Below, piece after piece: positions 25,853 to 34,206 of a DNA stretch of 64,000 nucleotides (position 1 is the stretch's first letter; the number at the start of each line of letters is the position of its first letter). The notes beneath the pieces were generated by a model. That model saw only the letters and a list, made by a program, of their open reading frames with translations. It did not search any database and had not been told where the DNA came from. The DNA comes from Planococcus sp. PAMC 21323. Its GTDB lineage: Bacteria > Bacillota > Bacilli > Bacillales_A > Planococcaceae. The stretch covers positions 558,001-622,000 of the forward strand of contig NZ_CP009129.1 in NCBI RefSeq assembly GCF_000785555.1, read 5' to 3'. A program made the translations under genes and the position numbers.

Positions 25853-25897
25853 GAAAATAACCGCCACTCCTTTTCTAGAGTGACGGTTATTTTTATT
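25853..25897 (-). terminator. Terminator of the acetamidase/formamidase gene
   Basis: The stem AAAATAACCG-CACT/AGTG-CGGTTATTTT with one mismatch, just beyond (and overlapping) the stop at 25896 on the minus strand. Confidence 0.88.
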
Positions 25898-27197
25898 ATC
25901 CGTATTGAGTTTTGACCAAATCGAGTAATCCCGTTTTCGTTAAATACGGTTCAGGGGCGAGGAATGTTACCGTCACCACACCTGGGTGTCGGCCGATTTC
26001 AATCGCGCCCGTGATTGTTGAGCGATTCATGATTTCTGGGATAGACACCCCGAAAAAGTCAGCGGCTCGCTTTAAGCCATTATCAGTAGCGTCGTTTAAG
26101 TTTGGACCGGATCCGATAAAGGAAACGGGATAGGATTCTTCTATTTTGGCAACGTTCCAATTGTCTGCAATTTGCTTAGCGGCTCGCTTTTCTTCAGCTG
26201 TAAATGGTTTTGCAGTATATGGAAGGTCCTCGACATTAGGCAGCAAAATCGGTCCTTTAATAGTTAAGCCTTTGAGAACATGAACCTGAAGATGGGTAAT
26301 CCCTGAAACGTCGGTTGTATGTCCCGCAATTTCACCGTCACCTTGCATGGCATGCATATCTCCTAGGTAAATACCACCGCCTGCGACTTTGACCGGACAA
26401 ATAAGGATAGCGCCAGCACGCACGCGGTTAACATCCAAATGACCATCTGTTCGGTGTGTTTCCAATTCTTCTTGAGTGCTCTTGTAGTCGTGTGTGGCAC
26501 CGACTAGGAATGAACCAAAATCTCCAGCGTTATGAGAGTCTGGTGTAGGCCGTGAAGGCGTAGTACCTAATTGTCCGAGAAACGGACGCATCCGTGCCAT
26601 GGTGCCAACGAGATCGTGAGGTGCGAACGTTACGACTGGATTTTGAATAGAAGCTTCAGGAGTTTTCATGTAAAAACGTCCCGCTGCTGCAATCGTTTCT
26701 GCTGCATCTTGTGGTAAGGTGAGGCCGATATCCCCATTCTCACCAAAGAACATGGTATATCCATTCGTGAAAATAAATGGGGTAGCATCTGCACCGCAGT
26801 TTGCACAGCGGATAGCTTCCATGCCAATGCCTTTAATAACGGTTTCTGGATTTTTGGTGCCACATTCTGGACATTTAGCTGCCACGTAGCCGTCGCCATC
26901 AGCACGGTCTTCGATCATTTGGTCGTTTCCAGACGCTGTCGCTTTGGAAGTTACAGTGATTGCTTGAATTCGAATTGCAATAGCATCACCTGGTTCTGCA
27001 CCTTCTACATAAACAGGTTTTGTAACTTCGTGTCCGCCTTTGATACTTGGGGTCATCATGGGTCCCCAGCAGCCAGGAGCTGTATTGGCAATGATATAGC
27101 CACCGTCTTTTACAGGTCCCAACATTTCTTTTTCAGGATCCAAAATACCATCTACGAAGTGATTAACAAATAAAGTTTCAACCGCTGTTTTATTCAC
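25896..27197 (-). CDS. Acetamidase/formamidase family protein (FmdA/AmdA)
   Basis: A 433-residue protein. It has the family N-terminus with the GPVKDGGYIIANTAPGCWGP region, GAEPGDAIAIRI near 65, and the GAGDF-like segment NAGDFGSFLVG near 240. GGGIYLGDMHAMQGDGE near 285 is the diagnostic metal/active-site segment of FmdA_AmdA. An inserted zinc-ribbon-like CPECG...CANCG pair near 125-150 is also present. It hydrolyses short amides (formamide, acetamide) to ammonia plus acid. The GTG at 27197 is chosen because GGAGG lies 6-7 bases upstream; the longer start overlaps that site. Monocistronic. The four-cysteine insert is worth noting; its presence in relatives cannot be checked here. Confidence 0.92.
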   Translation of the reverse strand: MNKTAVETLFVNHFVDGILDPEKEMLGPVKDGGYIIANTAPGCWGPMMTPSIKGGHEVTKPVYVEGAEPGDAIAIRIQAITVTSKATASGNDQMIEDRADGDGYVAAKCPECGTKNPETVIKGIGMEAIRCANCGADATPFIFTNGYTMFFGENGDIGLTLPQDAAETIAAAGRFYMKTPEASIQNPVVTFAPHDLVGTMARMRPFLGQLGTTPSRPTPDSHNAGDFGSFLVGATHDYKSTQEELETHRTDGHLDVNRVRAGAILICPVKVAGGGIYLGDMHAMQGDGEIAGHTTDVSGITHLQVHVLKGLTIKGPILLPNVEDLPYTAKPFTAEEKRAAKQIADNWNVAKIEESYPVSFIGSGPNLNDATDNGLKRAADFFGVSIPEIMNRSTITGAIEIGRHPGVVTVTFLAPEPYLTKTGLLDLVKTQYG

Positions 27198-27386
27198 ACT
27201 ATTCCTCCTCACCTTCTAATTGTCAGACTACTTGGATTATATATCTTTGGTTAGCTTTTAACAATTTAAAGAGACTGCCGAAAGTTTCGGGAAAGTAAAA
27301 GTCACTAAAAAGGATTTTATATAGAGAAAACGATTGATTTATCTATTCGAACTTTAATAATGAAAACCTACTATACATATCTCCGC

Positions 27387-27420
27387 AAAAAAATCGGCAC
27401 CAAAAGGTACCGATTTTTTC
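27387..27420 (-). terminator. Terminator of the secreted repeat protein gene
   Basis: The stem AAAAAATCGG-ACC/GGT-CCGATTTTTT with one mismatch and an AAAA loop, directly after the stop on the minus strand. Confidence 0.9.
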
Positions 27421-28281
27421 TTACAAGCCTTCGTTAGAAGTTTCATCTACCGAGCTGTTGCTTTCTTCTGATGATTTGTTATGGCGTTCACCATGTCCAT
27501 TTTGACGTTTAGGCAGTTCGACATCAAATGCTTTGAGTTGAGTTTTTGCTTCGTCCTTCGTCAACGTCCCTTCTTTAACTTGATCGAGAATCGCTTCGAC
27601 TTGCGTACGTGTTTCTTCATCCAAGTCTGCGAAACGATCTCCTTTTAGTTCAGGCAATTCAACTCCAAGTGCTTCAAGCTGAGCCTGAGCTTCTTCTTTC
27701 GTTAACGTTCCATCTTTTAGTTCGTCCATAATCGCTTTAGCTTGAGTTTGTGTTTCCTCTTCTAAATCTGCGAATGGATTGCCGTGGCGATTGCCTTTCC
27801 CTTGACGTTCGCCCATCTCAGGCGCTTCAACTCCAAGTGCTTCTAGCTGAGCCTGCGCTTCTTCTTTCGTCAATGTGCCATCTTTTAGTTCGTCCATGAT
27901 GGCTTTTGCTTGAGTTTGCGTTTCCTCATCTAAATTTGCAAATTGATTACCGTGACGTTCGCCTTTGCCTTTATGCTCGCCCATCTTAGGTAATTCAATG
28001 CCAAGTGCTTCGAGCTGAGATTGCGCTTCTTCTTTTGTAATTACGTCGTCTTGGAGTTCATCCAAGATTGCTTTTGCTTGATCTTTTGTTTCGTCATCCA
28101 ACTGAGCAAAAGGACTACGGCGTTCTCCTTTGTCTTTTGAAACGGCTGTTTCACTTTGTTCAGTTGCATTTTCTGTTAAAGTGTCTGTTGTATTAGATGC
28201 AAATACTGGAGCCACTGCAGATCCAACAACACCAATTGATAATGCGCTTGAAGCGATTAATAAACTAAATTTCTTATTCAT
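27421..28281 (-). CDS. Secreted protein with four tandem acidic helical repeats
   Basis: 286 residues. The signal peptide (SLLIASSALSIGVVGSAVAP) has probable cleavage after VFA at about residue 28. The mature part has four repeats of about 45-55 residues. Each is built as FA-L-DEET-(T/D)QAKAI(M/L)DELKDGTLTKEEAQ-QLEALG(V/I)ELP, separated by basic glycine-rich linkers (GERHGN). The repeat helix-turn-helix resembles SHOCT motifs. Its DELKDGTLTKEE loop also resembles an EF-hand loop lacking one ligand, so metal binding is possible but unproved. The tail is Ser/Glu-rich. Divergent from a two-component system, with response-regulator-like boxes between, so it is probably the system's target. The start follows AGGAGG. 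Confidence 0.85.
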   Translation of the reverse strand: MNKKFSLLIASSALSIGVVGSAVAPVFASNTTDTLTENATEQSETAVSKDKGERRSPFAQLDDETKDQAKAILDELQDDVITKEEAQSQLEALGIELPKMGEHKGKGERHGNQFANLDEETQTQAKAIMDELKDGTLTKEEAQAQLEALGVEAPEMGERQGKGNRHGNPFADLEEETQTQAKAIMDELKDGTLTKEEAQAQLEALGVELPELKGDRFADLDEETRTQVEAILDQVKEGTLTKDEAKTQLKAFDVELPKRQNGHGERHNKSSEESNSSVDETSNEGL

Positions 28282-28324
28282 TTACGATTCCTCCTAAGTT
28301 TTGATGTGATGTCTTACAATGCTC

Positions 28325-28330
28325 ACTATA
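28325..28330 (-). promoter_or_regulatory. Probable -10 element of the secreted repeat protein gene
   Basis: TATAGT on the minus strand, about 44 bases upstream of the start codon. No good -35 is present at the expected distance; instead the TTAGTGAAA direct repeats cover that position, as in promoters activated by OmpR-type regulators. Confidence 0.5.
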
Positions 28331-28337
28331 AAGAGGG

Positions 28338-28386
28338 TTAGTGAAAGTTTAGTGAAAATGAAAAAGAATTTTCATTTGATTTTCAT
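28338..28386. promoter_or_regulatory. Paired direct repeats, likely response-regulator binding sites
   Basis: TTAGTGAAA occurs at 28338-28346 and again at 28349-28357, exactly one helical turn (11 bases) apart. TTTTCAT occurs at 28369-28375 and 28380-28386, also 11 apart, and reads ATGAAAA on the other strand. OmpR/PhoB regulators bind such tandem half-sites. The first pair faces the secreted protein gene, the second the regulator gene. Confidence 0.65.
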
Positions 28387-28443
28387 AAAGATGTGTTATT
28401 TTTAGAAAAGATAAAAAGATTTTTTTAAGAGAGGAGGATTCAC

Positions 28444-29118
28444 ATGAAAGTGTTGTTAGCGGAAGATGATGAGCGTCTTGGTGAACTTGTGGTTCATTTA
28501 TTAAAGAAAAAAGGAGCTTCAGTCGTCGACTGGGTAACAGAAGGGGAAGATGCGATTGCATACGCGCAGGCTTCCTTTTATGATGTCGTCATTCTCGACT
28601 GGATGATGCCAAATGGGGACGGGGTGTCTGTTTGTCGGCATTTACGAGCAGCAGGTTATAGCGGTGCTGTGTTGATGTTGACGGCAAAGGGAGCTGTGCC
28701 TGATCGAGTAGAGGGACTTGATGCCGGAGCGGATGATTATATCGTCAAGCCATTTGAAATTGAAGAGTTATGGGCGCGTCTGAATGCTTTGACGCGGCGA
28801 ACGCGAACACCGATCAGAGAAGAAACCATGACGCTCGGGGAGTTATTGCTCAACCGAACGAGTCACACGCTCTATTATAAAGAAGAAGAAATTTTGCTCA
28901 CGCCACGTGAGTTTCAGCTGTTCGAACTGCTCGTCCTAAATCGGGGACAAGTGCTGACACGTGAATTGATTCTCGATCGCATTTGGGGACTCGATGCCGA
29001 TGTGTCTTTAAAAACGATTGATGCAACTGTGAAGTTATTAAGGAAGAAAATCAATCGCACCAGCAACGGAGAGTTTATCAAAGCAGTTCGCGGGGTGGGA
29101 TATAAAATTGAAGCGTAA
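28444..29118 (+). CDS. Two-component response regulator, OmpR/PhoB family
   Basis: 224 residues. The receiver domain (1-115) has acidic pocket E7-D8-D9, phosphoacceptor D52 (VVILDWMMPNGDG), a Thr in MLTAKG and Lys in YIVKPFE. The C-terminal winged helix (about 128-222) has LTPREFQLFELLVLNRGQVLTRELILDRIWG and a VRGVGYKI tail. It activates or represses after phosphorylation by the overlapping kinase gene (11-base overlap). The start follows AGAGGAGG. The likely target is the divergent secreted repeat protein and its own operon, through the repeats at 28338-28386. Confidence 0.96.
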   Translation: MKVLLAEDDERLGELVVHLLKKKGASVVDWVTEGEDAIAYAQASFYDVVILDWMMPNGDGVSVCRHLRAAGYSGAVLMLTAKGAVPDRVEGLDAGADDYIVKPFEIEELWARLNALTRRTRTPIREETMTLGELLLNRTSHTLYYKEEEILLTPREFQLFELLVLNRGQVLTRELILDRIWGLDADVSLKTIDATVKLLRKKINRTSNGEFIKAVRGVGYKIEA

Positions 29119-30469
29119 ATTAGAAAAAAAGCGAGCCAAAAAAACGACAGATGTCTTTCGTGCAACACATAAACGGTTGACCTTGTTTTATAGTGGCATT
29201 TTTTCTGTCTTTTTAATCCTTTTCGTTGTGATTGTGTTGTTCATCTTGTACCAAGTTGTCTTTAATGAACAAGAGCGAGAACTACGACAGCTTGCCGAAC
29301 AGGAAATAGTAGAGCTTAGTGGAGGGATTTTTGGTGCGGATTCGCCTACAAGAAGACCATCAAGACAAGGTTTTTTAGCGGAAAATCAATTGTTTTATTA
29401 TGTGCAAACTTCAGCGGGAGAGCTTGTTGTTTCGAACGAAGGAATCGATCAGTTACAACCTGTGTATTTGGATCTTGTTTCGGATTGGACACCTGCTGAA
29501 ACAGAAATCAAACAAGAAGCCATTACGATTCCATCCGAAGATCCTGACTTTAGTGAGTTCCGCGACTTTGATTTTACAGTTCTCGCTTTAGCACGTCCGA
29601 TTAAGGTTGAAGGAGAAGTTGTCGGTACGATGTATATCGGTCTCGACATTTCCAATATTAGTCGAATTTTTCGTTGGACCGTCATCGTCCTTAGTGGCTT
29701 AGCTGTTCTCTTTATTGGAATTGGGGTTGTGCTCAGCTATATCATGTCGAAGCGTGCGCTCGTGCCGATACAGCGGAGCTATAACCAACAACGCGAATTG
29801 GTAGCGAACGCATCGCATGAGTTGCGGACACCACTCAGCACGATTTTGTCTTCTATAGAAGTGCTTGAACTAGAGCGCGAAGAAAAAAATCCTTTTACAA
29901 AACGTATTATGGATGGATTAAAACATGAAGTTCGCCGAATGACGATTTTGGTTAGTGATTTATTGACGCTTGCACAAGCGGACTCACCAGAAGCTAACGC
30001 ATTGATCCGTAAGTGGTGTAATTTAACGCCGGCGAGCGAACAGTTAACAGTCTCTTTTAAAGCGAAAGCTAGTGCTAAAAAAATCGATTTAACTCTAGAG
30101 GCACCTGCAGAAGTTAACGTATATGCGGATTGCGATAAACTAATTCAGTTATTATCAATTCTGCTCGACAACGCGATTAACTATACACCAGAAGGTGGCA
30201 AGGTAACTGTCAAATTGCAAACGAAAAAAGAATCATTGTTGCTCTCTGTACGCGATACCGGTATTGGCATTGCAGCTATTGATCAAGATCGTATATTCGA
30301 GCGATTTTACCGAGCGGACAAAGCACGAACACGAAAAGAAGGCGGTCATGGACTCGGACTGTCAATCGGCAAATGGATTGTCGACGCGCACGAGGGAACT
30401 ATTTTGGTAGAAAGTTCAGCAGGGGAAGGATCGTTATTTCAAATATCAATCCCGAACAGTGACAAGTAA
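29108..30469 (+). CDS. Sensor histidine kinase
   Basis: 453 residues. Membrane segments lie at about 27-50 and 188-213, enclosing an extracytoplasmic sensor domain of about 135 residues. Then come a short linker, the HisKA domain with H237 in ANASHELRTPL, and the HATPase domain with N box LLDNAINYTPEGG, G1 box RDTGIGIA, F box IFERFYRAD and G2 box GGHGLGLSIGKWIV. It autophosphorylates and passes phosphate to the response regulator encoded just upstream. The TTG start overlaps the regulator gene by 11 bases, with GGGGTGGG as ribosome site. The signal is unknown. Terminator at 30555. Confidence 0.95.
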   Translation: MKRKLEKKRAKKTTDVFRATHKRLTLFYSGIFSVFLILFVVIVLFILYQVVFNEQERELRQLAEQEIVELSGGIFGADSPTRRPSRQGFLAENQLFYYVQTSAGELVVSNEGIDQLQPVYLDLVSDWTPAETEIKQEAITIPSEDPDFSEFRDFDFTVLALARPIKVEGEVVGTMYIGLDISNISRIFRWTVIVLSGLAVLFIGIGVVLSYIMSKRALVPIQRSYNQQRELVANASHELRTPLSTILSSIEVLELEREEKNPFTKRIMDGLKHEVRRMTILVSDLLTLAQADSPEANALIRKWCNLTPASEQLTVSFKAKASAKKIDLTLEAPAEVNVYADCDKLIQLLSILLDNAINYTPEGGKVTVKLQTKKESLLLSVRDTGIGIAAIDQDRIFERFYRADKARTRKEGGHGLGLSIGKWIVDAHEGTILVESSAGEGSLFQISIPNSDK

Positions 30470-30554
30470 AAGTAGCCAAACAGTATTTAAAAGAATGTGA
30501 ATTTGAACAGGTTAACAGTCGACTTGTAAAATAGAACGGGATAAGAGACACCAC

Positions 30555-30592
30555 AAAAACCGCCATACAGTATTTCTGTCGGCGGTTTTTGT
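30555..30592. terminator. Terminator after the two-component operon
   Basis: The stem AAAACCGCC/GGCGGTTTT with an inner ACAG/CTGT pairing and flanking A and T runs. It may also serve the convergent YitT-type gene. Confidence 0.88.
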
Positions 30593-30693
30593 ATGGGATA
30601 AAGGAAATAAGAAATTTTTTACAAGTTCGTAGACTTGAATCAGACTTTATAACAAGAGAGAAATCGGTATACTTTTATTCACAGGTAACAAAC

Positions 30694-31560
30694 TTAGTGA
30701 ATGTCCCGCTTTTTAAAGCTGCCGCCTCTTACTTCGGCTACATCGTAAACTGCGACAAAGGCATTGTTGTCGATTTCGAAGATGATTTCTTTCATTTTAC
30801 TGTCTTCAAGTCGGTTGATGATGCAAGTGATTTCTTTGTAGTCCTCGTTTGTGTATGCCCCTTTGACAATATTATAAGTGGCATTGCGTCCGAGACGGTC
30901 GTAGATGGTTTGGACGAGTAGCTCAGGGTTACGCGAAATGATTTTATACGTTTTAGAGCCGCTGAATCCTTCTTCGACCAGGTGAATTACTTTAGCTGCG
31001 ATGTAATAAGCAATTCCGGACAGGAAAGCACCTTGCAGGCCAAAGACGAAGGAGACGATGACAAAGACGAACATGTTAAGAAATAAAATCAGGTCACTTG
31101 TCCCAAATGGCAATTTGCGTGACAACAATACTGCCAGCATATCGATTCCATCGAGAGCCCCGCCGTTTCGCAAAGCAACTCCCATTCCAAAACCAATAAT
31201 GATTCCACCAATAACTGTGATCAGTAGCGTGTCTCCTACGATGATAGGTGGAATATGATGCATAAGGGTCGTTGCATAGGCAAGAGATGAGATACCGATG
31301 GTGGAATAGATCGCGAAGCTTTTCCCGATTTGCTTGTACCCTAAATAGATGAATGGAATATTCAAGACGGCAATCAGCAGACCTAACGGCATTCCGGTCA
31401 ATTGAGAGCCGACGATGCTGATGCCAGTGACCCCACCATCCGATACATTGTTCGGAATCAGTACGGTTTCAAGGCCATATGCGGTGATAAAAGCACCGAT
31501 GATAATGGGCAGTGCTCGTAAAAATATTTTAGCTTTTCGTTTTTTATTCGGTGCAGTCAT
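30694..31560 (-). CDS. YitT-family membrane protein (DUF161 plus DUF2179)
   Basis: 288 residues. Five or six hydrophobic segments in the first about 200 residues include ETVLIPNNVSDGGVTGISI near 30, typical of the YitT/DUF161 domain, and GGALDGIDMLAVLLSR near 125. A cytosolic ferredoxin-like DUF2179 domain follows (about 215-285, YKEITCIINRLEDSKMKEII). The function of the family is unknown; it is common in several copies in Bacillales. The ATG at 31560 is chosen because AAGAGGAA lies 7 bases upstream; the longer ORF has no site. Confidence 0.93.
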   Translation of the reverse strand: MTAPNKKRKAKIFLRALPIIIGAFITAYGLETVLIPNNVSDGGVTGISIVGSQLTGMPLGLLIAVLNIPFIYLGYKQIGKSFAIYSTIGISSLAYATTLMHHIPPIIVGDTLLITVIGGIIIGFGMGVALRNGGALDGIDMLAVLLSRKLPFGTSDLILFLNMFVFVIVSFVFGLQGAFLSGIAYYIAAKVIHLVEEGFSGSKTYKIISRNPELLVQTIYDRLGRNATYNIVKGAYTNEDYKEITCIINRLEDSKMKEIIFEIDNNAFVAVYDVAEVRGGSFKKRDIH

Positions 31561-31838
31561 GTTATTCCTCTTTTCTATCTTTTCATGATGTTTTTTTATT
31601 CTCAACTATTAACTATAATCCTTTTATTGCTCGTTAAGTAGCGTCAAGTTTAATAGAAGCAATTAAAGAATGTTTTAATTGCTTCCGAATTTTGCAAGAC
31701 TACAGTCTTTTCATTTTACTTAGAAAGGTGAAAGTAATAAATTATTACATCCAAAATATTCCTTTCGCATGATATGATAGAATCCTGTTGAAGTCATGAG
31801 AAACTGCAAAGGTCAATAAAAAGGAGCTAACTAAGAAC

Positions 31839-32357
31839 ATGGAGATTGTCTATGATGTAACCGAAGAGGCGTATATTGATTTTAATTTATACCACGCACA
31901 AAATTCCAAAACGGTAAGAAAAACAATGACCATGCAGCGAGTGTTGGTCCCTATTATTTATGTAGTGATGGCTATCGTACTTTCGTTTGTATTGGATATC
32001 CCAATCTTGTTCATGGTGATTCCATTTCTGATCATGGGAATTTTATGGGCTGTGTTTTATCCGCGGTATTTTTATCACCACATACGGAAATCGGCCAAGA
32101 AGTTACTTCAAGAAGGAAAAAATGCAGGAATACTAGGTACGCATACAATGATTTTCACAGAAGTCGGTCTTCGAGAAGTCAGTGCAACGGGTGAAGAACT
32201 CGTATCATGGGCAGGTATCGAAAGTTTCGGCGAAGACACATCCAATTTGTATTTATATAATAGTGGCTTATCTGCTTTTATTGTTCCCAAAAGCAGTTTG
32301 GTGGATGTTGATAGAGTTCGTCAATTTTTACTGGATAAAATTAATAATGAGAGCTAA
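31839..32357 (+). CDS. YcxB-family membrane protein
   Basis: 172 residues. It has a short cytosolic start (VTEEAYIDFNLYHAQNS), two adjacent membrane segments (about 34-72), and a C-terminal PH-like domain with TMIFTEVGLREVSATGEELVSWAGIESFGED and AFIVPKSSL, the pattern of the YcxB-like C-terminal domain. Function of the family is unknown. The ATG follows AAAAGGAG. Monocistronic; terminator-like hairpin at 32428. Confidence 0.85.
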   Translation: MEIVYDVTEEAYIDFNLYHAQNSKTVRKTMTMQRVLVPIIYVVMAIVLSFVLDIPILFMVIPFLIMGILWAVFYPRYFYHHIRKSAKKLLQEGKNAGILGTHTMIFTEVGLREVSATGEELVSWAGIESFGEDTSNLYLYNSGLSAFIVPKSSLVDVDRVRQFLLDKINNES

Positions 32358-32427
32358 AGCTTAAGTTAGCACTCATTTTGTTACATGAAGATAAGACGAT
32401 AAACTAAATCCAATACGCGTTGCAGGG

Positions 32428-32465
32428 TCGCCGGCAGAAGATATTCTGTCCGGTGGCTTTTTAAT
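32428..32465 (+). terminator. Terminator after the YcxB-type gene
   Basis: An imperfect stem GCCGGCAGAA/TTCTGTCCGGTGGC with loop GATA, followed by TTTTT. Confidence 0.75.
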
Positions 32466-32621
32466 TTCTATGAAATCAGGCTATTAAAGATTAATTCAAA
32501 ATCAGTTGTAAAGTTTTCTATTATATATGGTAAAATAATCTTAATAAAAGATTTGTAAAATTAAGACATCAATACGACAGAAAGTAAGATTCGCGCTATT
32601 AAAAAGTTAGGGGATATGTGT

Positions 32622-33083
32622 ATGTTAGGGGAAAAAGAAGAAGACGTGTTCGCGAAAAAAACGGTAGAGAAACGCAGGCTCGGAGAACCGACCGGCGCGT
32701 TTAAAGGCGCGGCTTGGGGAGCATTGCTCATTGGAGTATCGACGTACTTGGTCGGTTTGTACAATGCAGGAATGGAATTAAATGAAAAAGGCTATTATAT
32801 TACGGTAATGATTCTTGGACTGTATTCTGCCGTATCGCTTCAAAAAGCGGTGAGAGACCGCGATGAAGGAATACGCGTTACCAATTTGTATTACGGCATT
32901 AGCTGGTTTGCGCTCATTTCGGCAATCGCACTTATGGCGATTGGCTTATTTAACGCGGGCAGTATTACATTAAGCGAAAAAGGCTTTTACGGTATTTCGT
33001 TTGTCTTGAGTTTGTTTGCGGTTGTAACGGTACAAAAGAACGTCCGCGATACAGAAGAAGCAAACAATATGGATGAATCATAA
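32622..33083 (+). CDS. YiaA/YiaB-domain inner membrane protein
   Basis: 153 residues. It starts with a charged N-terminus (EKEEDVFAKKTVEKRRLGEP), then four membrane segments in two pairs. Each pair has the repeated pattern LFNAG...EKGYYITVMILGLYSAVSLQKAVRD and EKGFYGISFVLSLFAVVTVQKNVRD, which is the YiaA/B two-helix domain in duplicate. Unknown function. The ATG at 32622 is preferred; the ATG at 32616 is only 2 bases after AGGGG. The upstream 160 bases are AT-rich and contain TTGTAA and TAAAAT, possible sigma-A elements. Confidence 0.85.
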   Translation: MLGEKEEDVFAKKTVEKRRLGEPTGAFKGAAWGALLIGVSTYLVGLYNAGMELNEKGYYITVMILGLYSAVSLQKAVRDRDEGIRVTNLYYGISWFALISAIALMAIGLFNAGSITLSEKGFYGISFVLSLFAVVTVQKNVRDTEEANNMDES

Positions 33084-33164
33084 AAGTGCTGTAAGAGTTT
33101 AGGTAGATCTATCGACAAATAAAGAAAAAACGATAAAAGTTTAAAAACAGAAAGAGGAAACCAA

Positions 33165-34055
33165 TTGAAAATCCAATTTAAAAAACTGATCGTCTCTGCC
33201 TTATTAACAAGCATGTTATTTACAGGAGGAGTTGGCAGCGTTTTTGCACATGAAACGTCGTCAACTGTTCAACAAGCGCAACAACATAAAGAAGATACGA
33301 AGTATTCAAAAAAAGTCATGGAAGCGGTGCGTGTTGGTTTAGGCGAAGATGCAAAATCTACAAAAGTGGATGATGTCATCAACAAGATGCCGAAAGCAGA
33401 AGTGATGGATTATTATTTAGTTTCATTTGGTAAAAAGCTAAAAGGAAATGAAGTTCGACGTGCGGTAGAAGAAGTCTTTCTTGTTGATTTGAATACGATT
33501 TCGAAAAAGGATTACGGCAGTAGGTTGGACGTCTACTTGGATGACATTATGAAAAGTTTACGAGTGTCTTTAAAAGAAGAACCAACATCTAAAGTAAAAG
33601 ACGAAAAAATTATGGATATGTCAAAAAACAAGGTAATGGATCGCTATTTGAAAGTACATGGTTATGTACTTACGGGAGCAGAAAGTCGTAAACTAATTAA
33701 TTATATTTATGGCGTCGACTTGGAAGGGATTTCTAAATTGGAATACCTGCAAATAGCCATCTACTCTAAAGGACAATGGATTATTAAAAGTGATAAGGAT
33801 TTATTCTTGTTGAAATCTAGCCTAGACGATGTGGCTGTATCGATTGAGACAACACCGTATTTTAAAGAACTGACAGGTAGCGACCAATTGCCAGCGTCTT
33901 TAAAAAGCAAATTTCTAGAAATGGGCTTTACTTATAAGGAAGATACAAACCTTCTGTATTATAAAGATCCTGCAGGTAAATCTGTTTCAGATGAATTTAA
34001 AGGCTTAGTAATGGGGCATCTTATTCAAACCGTAATGACTCAAAATCAGAGGTAA
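33165..34055 (+). CDS. Secreted protein with two internal repeats, unknown family
   Basis: 296 residues. The signal peptide KKLIVSALLTSMLFTGGVGS has cleavage predicted after VFA (about residue 28). The mature part has two similar helical repeats of about 70 residues. The first covers KVMEAVRVGLGEDAKSTKVDDVI...VMDYYLVSFGKKLKGNEVRR, the second DIMKSLRVSLKEEPTSKVKDEKI...VMDRYLKVHGYVLTGAESRK. A distinct C-terminal domain follows. No Cys and no LPXTG motif. The TTG start has AGAGGAAAC upstream. I do not recognise the family; likely extracellular or wall-associated. Its own strong terminator lies at 34087. Confidence 0.82.
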   Translation: MKIQFKKLIVSALLTSMLFTGGVGSVFAHETSSTVQQAQQHKEDTKYSKKVMEAVRVGLGEDAKSTKVDDVINKMPKAEVMDYYLVSFGKKLKGNEVRRAVEEVFLVDLNTISKKDYGSRLDVYLDDIMKSLRVSLKEEPTSKVKDEKIMDMSKNKVMDRYLKVHGYVLTGAESRKLINYIYGVDLEGISKLEYLQIAIYSKGQWIIKSDKDLFLLKSSLDDVAVSIETTPYFKELTGSDQLPASLKSKFLEMGFTYKEDTNLLYYKDPAGKSVSDEFKGLVMGHLIQTVMTQNQR

Positions 34056-34086
34056 TTCATAGAAGTTTAAATAAATCACTCAACAC

Positions 34087-34131
34087 AAAAGCGGTAGAGA
34101 AAAATTAACATTTTCTCTACCGCTTTTTAAT
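34087..34131 (+). terminator. Terminator of the secreted repeat gene
   Basis: A perfect 17-bp stem AAAAGCGGTAGAGAAAA/TTTTCTCTACCGCTTTT with a 7-base loop. Confidence 0.96.
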
Positions 34132-34206
34132 TTGTTTTTCAGAAAATGAAACTCTGAGTGAATTGAATCGTTAAATTAAATAGAAGAATAAAAAGGGAGT
34201 GTAAAA

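Noticed and set aside
27650-27960. Regularly repeated DNA that could suggest a CRISPR array
   Set aside because: The repeats are in-frame protein repeats of the secreted protein, about 140-150 bases long, with no unique spacers of constant length.
30589-30921. 110-codon plus-strand frame opposite the end of the YitT-type gene
   Set aside because: It is antisense to the conserved DUF2179 domain and starts within a terminator tail without a ribosome site.
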